A stretch of DNA of 38,081 nucleotides from an uncultured Christensenellaceae bacterium (GTDB taxonomy: Bacteria; Bacillota; Clostridia; Christensenellales; Christensenellaceae). The notes under the pieces are model-generated. The model saw nothing but the letters and a program-made list of their open reading frames with translations, made no database searches and was not told the DNA's origin. A program made the position numbers and the translations under genes. The stretch's first letter is position 1; the number at the start of each line of letters is the position of its first letter. This document shows positions 32,749 to 38,081 of the stretch, piece by piece. The stretch is taken from the NCBI GenBank assembly GCA_934373295.1, contig CAKROK010000015.1, positions 1 through 38,081 on the forward strand. The letters run 5' to 3'.

Positions 32749-33783
32749 ATGGAAAAATCTGAGAGATCGAAATATTTGCCCATAGAGGTCGCGATATGCG
32801 CAGGCGCGTTTTTGGTCACGCTGTTCATGGCGAGGGCGACAGTTTTGCCCGCGCTCGTGCTGCCCATTATCGCGGCGTATGTCACGGCGAGGCAGGACGC
32901 CCTCTGGACAGCGGCGTTTTACGTCTCCGCACTGGCGTTCATATATCTTTTGATACCCGCTCACTGGTGGGCGATGTTTTTGGCGCTCGTCATCGCGTCG
33001 CTGCCCTGCGGACTGACGATAAAAAAGCGCGCGGGGGCATATGAGGCGCTCATAATAAGCGCGGCGGGGTGGCTCGCGGCGGCGGTGCTGCTCGTGGGAT
33101 ACGTTTATCTGCATACGGGTTCGGATATTCTGACATATTCGACCGAGCGGGCAAACGCGGCGCTCAAGGGCTCGCCGATGCTCACGCACATGGTGTATAT
33201 GTCCGCTCGTGCGCAGGATATACTCGCCGGAAAGCTCAATTACACCGAATTTTTACAGACGTCGCAGGAGCAAATGCTAAAATACATCGATTCGGGAAAT
33301 ATCGTGAGCCAGACGCTGGGATACTACGTCCCCACGATGATAATGGGGACGGTCGTAGCAGGCGGCTTTGTGGGATATATCGCGGCGCGCGCGATAGCCA
33401 AGGCGAGGGGGAGCGCGGTGGCGTACCTTCCGCCGTTTGAGAGGTTCTATCTCCCGAGAAAGGTCTCAAAATATTTCCTGCTCATGTATATAGTATCCCT
33501 TCTGCCCGACCTGTTCGGATGGGAGGACTACTACATCGCGGGGTACGTATTATCCTCGCTCATAAGCACGGTATTTTTGATACAGGGCATATCGTTTGTA
33601 GAATTTTTATTGAAGCTCAAGCTCAAAAACCGCGGCTTGAGGGCGTTTTTAGTCACGGTGATATCATTATCGATATCCGGACTGCTCGTATATGTCGGGC
33701 TTATAGAGCAGATGATACGCATAAGGGATGCGCGGTTCACATTGTTAGACAAATCAAATTCCGATGGAGGAAATAAGATATGA
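32749..33783 (+). CDS. DUF2232 membrane protein (YybS-like)
   Basis: This is a 344-aa polytopic membrane protein with about eight hydrophobic segments (for example residues 10-45, 50-85 and 255-330). It matches the YybS/DUF2232 family in topology and position, directly upstream of rplI as in Firmicutes. The start is ATG 32749, preceded by AGGATGGG; an in-frame ATG 24 bases earlier would be at the transcription start. Its stop overlaps rplI by 4 bases (ATGA). Function is unknown; a role in cell division or envelope has been suggested for the family. The yybT/gdpP gene usually found between yybS and rplI is absent. Confidence 0.85.
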   Translation: MEKSERSKYLPIEVAICAGAFLVTLFMARATVLPALVLPIIAAYVTARQDALWTAAFYVSALAFIYLLIPAHWWAMFLALVIASLPCGLTIKKRAGAYEALIISAAGWLAAAVLLVGYVYLHTGSDILTYSTERANAALKGSPMLTHMVYMSARAQDILAGKLNYTEFLQTSQEQMLKYIDSGNIVSQTLGYYVPTMIMGTVVAGGFVGYIAARAIAKARGSAVAYLPPFERFYLPRKVSKYFLLMYIVSLLPDLFGWEDYYIAGYVLSSLISTVFLIQGISFVEFLLKLKLKNRGLRAFLVTVISLSISGLLVYVGLIEQMIRIRDARFTLLDKSNSDGGNKI

Positions 33784-34223
33784 AAGTAATTTTAAACACA
33801 GATGTAAAGGGCAAGGGCAAAAAGGGCGATATCGTGAACGTCTCGGACGGCTACGCGAGAAACTACCTTTTCCCCAAGAACCTCGCTAAAGAGGCCACTT
33901 CCAGCAACTTAAACGCGGCGACGCAGACCAAGGCGGCGGCGGAGCATAAGAAGCTCGTCGAGAGACAGGCGGCTATGGAGCTTGCGGAAAAGCTCAAGAC
34001 CACAGTAGTCACCATGAAGGGCAACTGCGGCGAAGGCACGAGATTGTTCGGCTCAGTCACCGCAGCGGAGGTCGCAAAGGCAGTCTCCGACCAGATGGGC
34101 GTGGAGGTCGACAAGAGAAAGGTCGTGCTTTCAGAGACGATAAAGGAGCTGGGCACATACACCGTAAAGCTCAAGCTCTATCCCGAGATATCCGTGGATA
34201 TCAAGCTAAACATAGTAAAGTAA
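33780..34223 (+). CDS. rplI: Ribosomal protein bL9
   Basis: This is bL9, 147 aa, a 50S protein with an N-terminal RNA-binding domain, a long central helix and a C-terminal domain. The N-terminal signature KVILNTDVKGKGKKGDIVNVSDGYARNYLFPKNLAKEA is fully conserved, and LFGSVTAAEVAKAV marks the C-domain. It is translated from an ATG overlapping the upstream stop (ATGA), showing coupling, with GGAGG 6 bases before. The dnaB gene follows 31 bases later, the common order in Firmicutes. Confidence 0.98.
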   Translation: MKVILNTDVKGKGKKGDIVNVSDGYARNYLFPKNLAKEATSSNLNAATQTKAAAEHKKLVERQAAMELAEKLKTTVVTMKGNCGEGTRLFGSVTAAEVAKAVSDQMGVEVDKRKVVLSETIKELGTYTVKLKLYPEISVDIKLNIVK

Positions 34224-34254
34224 GGTCAGAAGCAAGTGATCGGAGGGTCGATAA

Positions 34255-35598
34255 ATGCCTGAAATAGCCGGCAGAATACCACCAAACAGCCTTGAGGCGG
34301 AGCAATCCATATTAGGCTCGATGATGCTGAGCGAGGAATGCGCGCTCATGGCCGTCGCGGAGATGAAGGAGAGCGATTTTTATACGCAGACGCACAGGCG
34401 CATTTTCACGGCTATGTACGACCTCGCCGCGCTCAACAGACCCGTCGACCTCGTCACGGTGACGGAGCGCCTTGAGCAGGGCGGAAAGCTGTCCATCGAG
34501 GAGCTTTCGTATTTAAGCGACCTGACGCAGCGCGTCCCATCCGTCAAAAACCTCTCCGTATACATGAATATCGTCAAGGAAAAGGCGCTCATGCGCGCGC
34601 TTTTAGCGGCGTGCGGGAGCATCGCGGACGACGTATATTCACAAGAAAAGACGGCGAAGGAGCTTATAAACTCCGCAGGCGACCTCATATACAAGCTCGC
34701 TGAGGAGAAAAACGGGCGCTCGCTCACGCACATAAGAAGCGCGATAATCGAAAGCTATGACCAGATGAGCCGCGCGGCGAAGTCAAAAGACGGCCTTATG
34801 GGCGTTTCAACAGGCTTTCCGCTCATGGATAAGCAGCTTTCCGGCTTACAGGAAAATCAGCTGATAATAGTCGCCGGTAAGACGGGCATGGGTAAGACGT
34901 CCTTTGCGCTTAATATAGTCGAGCATGTCGGCATCGTCGTGAATCGCCCCGTCGCGATATTCTCTTTAGAGATGAGCCGCGACCAGATCGGCTCAAGGCT
35001 GATGTGCGGCCGCGCGATGGTGGACAGCCAGAAATCAAGGGTCGGTCAGCTCACGGATGAGGACTATCAGAAGCTGGCGGACGCAATGGCGCCCTTTGAT
35101 TCATCGAAAATATACATAGACGACACGCCGAACACGGGTCCTACCGAAATACTCGCAAAGCTGCGCCGCTTTAAGCATCAGCAGGGCGACTTGGGACTGG
35201 TCGTGATAGACTACCTTCAGCTCATGAGCCTGGGCGGCAGGGTAGAAAACAGGCAGCTCGAGATCGCGCAGATAACGCGCTCGTTAAAGATTATGGCGAG
35301 GGAGCTCGCATGCCCCGTCATGGTGCTTTCACAGTTAAGAAGAGTGGGCGACGCGCGCGCAAACCAGCCGCCGCAGCTTTCCGACCTGCGTGAATCCGGC
35401 TCTATCGAGCAGGATGCGGACGTTGTAATCTTCCTGCACAGGGACGACTACTTCAACACGGACGGCGAGCCGACAGGACGTTCGCGCATAATAATCGCCA
35501 AGCAGAGAAGCGGCCCCACCGGCTCTATCGAGGTCAAGTGGAGAGGCGAGATGACCAAGTACTACGAGGTCGACTACATAAGAGAAGAGGACGCCTAA
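34255..35598 (+). CDS. dnaB: Replicative DNA helicase DnaB (DnaC in Bacillus naming)
   Basis: This is the hexameric replication-fork helicase, 447 aa, complete. The N-terminal domain begins with RIPPNSLEAEQSILGSMM. The RecA-like motor has Walker A GKTGMGKT (208-215), Walker B VVIDYLQLM near 318, SGSIEQDADVVIFLHRDDYF and the arginine finger region SRIIIAKQRSGPTG. No intein or insertion is present. A CGGAGG site precedes ATG 34255. It lies in the yybS-rplI-dnaB operon; a GNAT gene follows after 3 bases. Confidence 0.98.
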   Translation: MPEIAGRIPPNSLEAEQSILGSMMLSEECALMAVAEMKESDFYTQTHRRIFTAMYDLAALNRPVDLVTVTERLEQGGKLSIEELSYLSDLTQRVPSVKNLSVYMNIVKEKALMRALLAACGSIADDVYSQEKTAKELINSAGDLIYKLAEEKNGRSLTHIRSAIIESYDQMSRAAKSKDGLMGVSTGFPLMDKQLSGLQENQLIIVAGKTGMGKTSFALNIVEHVGIVVNRPVAIFSLEMSRDQIGSRLMCGRAMVDSQKSRVGQLTDEDYQKLADAMAPFDSSKIYIDDTPNTGPTEILAKLRRFKHQQGDLGLVVIDYLQLMSLGGRVENRQLEIAQITRSLKIMARELACPVMVLSQLRRVGDARANQPPQLSDLRESGSIEQDADVVIFLHRDDYFNTDGEPTGRSRIIIAKQRSGPTGSIEVKWRGEMTKYYEVDYIREEDA

Positions 35599-35601
35599 GA
35601 C

Positions 35602-36084
35602 ATGATAAAGGGAAACTGGATCATAGGCGGGGAGAATTTAAAGGACGCCATAGGCATAAGAGAAGCGGTCTTTTCCGGGGAAATGGGCCTATCCGGCTTT
35701 TCGGAGGATGAAAACGACGCATATGCGCTGCACTGCGTGCTGTATGACGACGATGCGCCCGCGGCATATTCGCGGATATACTTTGACACAGACAGGTTCA
35801 TGCTGGACGACATCTGTGTCAAGCGCGAGTTTAGAGGGATGCAGATAGGCGACATGCTCGCGAGAGTCACGATTTTGCGCGCGCTCGAATACACGGATAA
35901 GCTGACGATACACTGCTTTGAAAGCAGCGCCGGCTTTTTCGAAAGATACGGCTTTATGCCTAATGGACAAAGAGATTTTATAGGGAAATATCCCGCAGTT
36001 TGGCTGTATGCGCAGGGCGACGGGTTAAAACTCGCCGGAAAATGTGCAGAATGCCACGGCTGCGGAGGATGCGGAGAACATTAA
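35602..36084 (+). CDS. GNAT-family acetyltransferase with a cysteine-rich tail
   Basis: This is a 160-aa GNAT protein. Core features are DDICVKREFRGMQIGDMLARVTILRAL (acetyl-CoA loop REFRGMQIG) and HCFESSAGFFERYGFMPNGQRDF, typical of ElaA/YjcF-like members. The last 14 residues, KCAECHGCGGCGEH, hold four Cys in a regular C-x2-C-x2-C-x2-C pattern plus two His, a possible metal site not usual for the fold. The same bases supply the ribosome binding site (GGAGG) of the next gene. It starts 3 bases after dnaB, so it is co-transcribed. Substrate unknown. Confidence 0.85.
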   Translation: MIKGNWIIGGENLKDAIGIREAVFSGEMGLSGFSEDENDAYALHCVLYDDDAPAAYSRIYFDTDRFMLDDICVKREFRGMQIGDMLARVTILRALEYTDKLTIHCFESSAGFFERYGFMPNGQRDFIGKYPAVWLYAQGDGLKLAGKCAECHGCGGCGEH

Positions 36085-36989
36085 TGATAAAAATAACGGC
36101 CGAGGACGCACAAAACGCACTTGAACTTGCAAATCAGGCAGGCGTCGATGAGGCGGATTTTAAACACCTGCTCAAAAACAGGTGCGTGCATTTAAATGGA
36201 AATTTTATAAAAAAGGACTGCGAGCTACAGGCGGGAGACATCCTCGAGCTGTTCGTCGAGGAGGAGCTGCCCGAGCTTATACCCGCCCCGCAGATAGTCT
36301 ATGAGGACGAAAACCTCATTATATTCAACAAGCCGGCGGGAATAGCCTGTGACTACAGCCCGGACGGCGGGCGCACGCTCATGCTGCTGGCGGAGGAGCA
36401 GATGCGCAGCCGCGGCGAATACAACGCGGGTCTGCTCATTTTACCATACCTCTGCACGCCGATAGACCAATTTACGGGCGGATTAGTGGTCGTGGCAAAA
36501 GATGAAAACGTATTCAAGGCGGCTTGTGAGGCGGTACGTCAGCGCCGCCTGCGCAGGTTTTACACAGGCATAACCGCGTGTTCGCCGGTGAGGGACGAGG
36601 CGGAGCTGCACAGCTTCATGACGGTCAACAACAAAAAGGACAGCGTGAAGATACAGGACAGACCGGGAAACATGGCTCAGCCCGTGGTGACGAGATACCG
36701 CGTGACCTCACGCGTGGGGGATTTCTGCCGCGTGGAGGCGGAGCCCGTCACATCCAAGCCGCACCAGCTTCGCGCACAGTTTTCGCACATGGACGCGCCC
36801 TTTTTGGGAGATGAGGATTTCGGCTATCACAGCATCAACAGGAAGATGGGGCTGACGTATGAATCACTATGGCTCACGCGCCTTGAATTCTGCGTGGGTG
36901 AGAATAACATCCTGAGCTATCTGGACGGTAGGGTGTTTGAATGCGTTGGCATGCTGCCCGAGCTGCCTGAAGAATATTACAGCGAATAA
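36084..36989 (+). CDS. RluA-family pseudouridine synthase-like protein with altered catalytic motif
   Basis: This 301-aa protein has an S4-like N-terminal domain (residues ~8-60, NRCVHLNGNFIKKDCELQAGDILEL) and an RluA-type catalytic domain (IVYEDENLIIFNKPAGI, about 71-87). The standard HRLDxxTSGL motif reads TPIDQFTGGL (125-134): the catalytic Asp128 is kept but the preceding H-R-L is replaced. The later KPHQLRAQFSHMDAPFLGDEDFG motif is intact. It probably still modifies RNA, though reduced or changed activity is possible. The start ATG 36084 overlaps the GNAT stop by one base (TAATG); longer upstream frames lie inside that gene. Confidence 0.85.
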   Translation: MIKITAEDAQNALELANQAGVDEADFKHLLKNRCVHLNGNFIKKDCELQAGDILELFVEEELPELIPAPQIVYEDENLIIFNKPAGIACDYSPDGGRTLMLLAEEQMRSRGEYNAGLLILPYLCTPIDQFTGGLVVVAKDENVFKAACEAVRQRRLRRFYTGITACSPVRDEAELHSFMTVNNKKDSVKIQDRPGNMAQPVVTRYRVTSRVGDFCRVEAEPVTSKPHQLRAQFSHMDAPFLGDEDFGYHSINRKMGLTYESLWLTRLEFCVGENNILSYLDGRVFECVGMLPELPEEYYSE

Positions 36990-36995
36990 TAAGGT

Positions 36996-37029
36996 ATCTC
37001 TTTTGGCGCGGCAATCCGCCAAAAGAGAT
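36996..37029 (+). terminator. Perfect 13-bp hairpin after the pseudouridine synthase gene
   Basis: ATCTCTTTTGGCG pairs exactly with CGCCAAAAGAGAT around an 8-base loop, 7 bases after the stop codon. No T-run follows, so it may be a weak terminator or message-protecting hairpin. Confidence 0.6.
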
Positions 37030-37098
37030 GGATCATACGCAAGTCAAACGCCTTGCCCTACGAAGATAAAGCGAGCTTGCCGATGACATGCGGCGCAG

Positions 37099-37133
37099 GT
37101 TTAAAAGCGACCCCAAAAGGGTCGCTTTTAAAC
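37099..37133 (+). terminator. Perfect 15-bp hairpin terminator
   Basis: GTTTAAAAGCGACCC pairs with GGGTCGCTTTTAAAC around CAAAA, with GCAGG/CCTGC pairing outside. The T-rich 3' arm fits a bidirectional intrinsic terminator, ending the dnaB operon. No gene is seen between 36990 and 37253. Confidence 0.75.
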
Positions 37134-37253
37134 TAAGCCTGCACATATGATGGAGCTTTGCGTTAGTAAAATAACCTATGACTTCAATTTATGCGTGAGT
37201 TTGCTCTTTTAAAAAAACGAGTAAATCGTCGTTTTGGCGCCGCATTATCATTA

Positions 37254-37960
37254 TCGAAGTTGCATAATAAAAGTGGAGACACCAGAGAGTTAATAATATA
37301 CTTAACTTGAAGAGGTGGAAACATGAAAAGGACGTACAGCAAAGAATTCAAAAACAAGGCGTGCAAATTGATGGTGAAGGACAACATAGCGGTGACGATC
37401 GTAGATGAAAAATCCGGAATCAGCCACATAATGCTGTACAGATGGGTATAGGAATATTGTGAATTAGGGGATGAAGCGTTTGTTGGAAAAGACCATTTAA
37501 AGTCGGCTGACGTGGAATTGAGGAAAATGCGGCGAGAAGGCTTGTAGGATGGTCGATAAAACGCCACCAGAGGCGGGATGTCGTTCAGGAGGCGTTTGAA
37601 ATGGGTGTCGGCAGGAACCCTGAACGTCCAAAAACGCAGTATATTACAGCGACAGGAGCCGTCAGTATACGGCAAAAGCAACAAAGGAAATAATTTAGAG
37701 ATTCGGTTTCTGAAAAAAGCATGTCGCGCCCCGGAACGCCGAGTGATAACCAACCGATAGAGAGCTTTTGGCTGACACTCGAGTGCGAACTGCCGGATAT
37801 CCGGCAGTTCGCACTCGAGAAAGCCGCGCCGGCCTTAGTAAAATACTTCGAAGTGTGCTACAACTCAGAGCATATTCATTTCGGGATCGGCTATATGACT
37901 CCGAGTGAATGTTTTAGGGAATTAACTCTTTGGGTTGTCTGCTTTTATTGACAAGTTTCA
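37254..37960 (+). mobile_element. IS3-family remnant, copy 2 (about 707 bp, internally deleted)
   Basis: Imperfect terminal inverted repeats are present (left AATAAAAGTGGAGACACC, right GGTTGTCTGCTTTTATT). OrfA begins MKRTYSKEFKNKACKLMVKD at 37323 and soon hits a stop (after residue ~42). The middle of OrfB is missing: OrfA sequence is joined to an OrfB C-terminal part (AVYYSDRSRQY, then SRPGTPSDNQPIESFW containing the DDE Glu). The OrfB end is open from 37721 to 37951. Homologous to copy 1 at 30723-31112. It is not autonomous. Confidence 0.85.
37778..37819 (+). repeat. Perfect 42-bp palindrome inside the IS3 remnant
   Basis: CTCGAGTGCGAACTGCCGG is followed by its exact mirror complement through GATATC at the centre, ending GCACTCGAG; 42 bases with no mismatch. 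In the open OrfB frame it encodes LECELPDIRQFALE. Copy 1 of the element retains only the right-hand GCACTCGAG. Confidence 0.97.
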
Positions 37961-37968
37961 TACAAAGC

Positions 37969-37999
37969 AAAAATCCTACCACATTCATGATAGGATTTT
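37969..37999 (-). terminator. Terminator downstream of tRNA-Met
   Basis: On the minus strand AAAATCCTA pairs with TAGGATTTT around a 12-base loop, with a short T-tract, 5 bases after the CCA end of the tRNA gene. Confidence 0.75.
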
Positions 38000-38004
38000 C
38001 TATT

Positions 38005-38081
38005 TGGTAGCGGCAGTGGGATTCGAACCTACGACCAATCGGGTATGAACCGAGTACTCTAGCCAGCTGAGCTATGCCGCC
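38005..38081 (-). tRNA. tRNA-Met (anticodon CAT), elongator type
   Basis: The minus strand reads GGCGGCATAGCTCAGCTGGC through the anticodon loop TTCATAC and the T-arm GGTTCGAATCC to GCCGCTACCA, with encoded CCA (77 bases). The sequence closely resembles Bacillus elongator tRNA-Met and lacks initiator features (acceptor starts G-G with a paired first position). One base of the anticodon stem is mismatched (C-T). It is complete and ends exactly at the window edge. Confidence 0.95.

Overview
The window looks like chromosomal DNA of a sporulating Gram-positive anaerobe of the Clostridia (Firmicutes). A SpoVT-type regulator, lipoproteins with lipobox signals, strong AGGAGG-type ribosome binding sites, consensus TTGACA/TATAAT promoters and the yybS-rplI-dnaB gene order all point that way. 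No species is claimed.

Layout. (1) Positions 1-9581 hold a long plus-strand operon. It contains the tail of an M24-type peptidase gene, a ribose-type sugar ABC transporter (ATPase, permease, binding lipoprotein), a cupin, an orphan GatC-type PTS membrane subunit, two zinc-dependent dehydrogenases, a TIM-barrel epimerase-like protein and a creatininase-fold hydrolase, and it ends at an intrinsic terminator. The enzyme set resembles the Thermotoga-type inositol route (dehydrogenation, ring hydrolysis, epimerisation), so uptake and oxidation of a cyclitol or other polyol is the favoured inference. (2) Positions 9600-14540 are accessory: two small exported proteins, decayed tandem gene tails, an AraC/GyrI-like regulator, an unusual GNAT-YoaP-SAP fusion with a perfect sigma-A promoter, and a lone HicB-like gene. 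(3) Positions 14657-25948 are a complete type I-E CRISPR-Cas locus. The cas operon is on the minus strand in the order cas3, cas8e, cas11, cas7, cas5, cas6e, cas1, cas2-dnaQ. It is followed by a short AT-rich leader and an array of 29 repeats and 28 spacers. The repeat resembles the Streptococcus thermophilus CRISPR4 repeat, and the array reads on the minus strand, as its degenerate last repeat at 14657 confirms. The cas operon has a perfect consensus promoter and a ~200-nt 5' UTR holding a repeat-like sequence. (4) Positions 26120-32549 hold a membrane-anchored unknown protein, spoVT, a cluster of DnaA boxes (oriC or DnaA-titration candidate), a DUF4430 lipoprotein, rarA, a HAD phosphatase, an IS3 remnant, a GNAT and an M14 peptidase. 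(5) Positions 32716-38081 hold yybS-rplI-dnaB-GNAT-pseudouridine synthase, a second IS3 remnant carrying a perfect 42-bp palindrome, and an elongator tRNA-Met.

The strongest items for follow-up are the DnaA-box cluster, the orphan GatC/cyclitol operon, the repeat-like element in the cas leader, the GNAT-YoaP-SAP fusion, the ~120-bp dispersed intergenic element present twice, and the non-autonomous IS3 derivatives with their palindrome.
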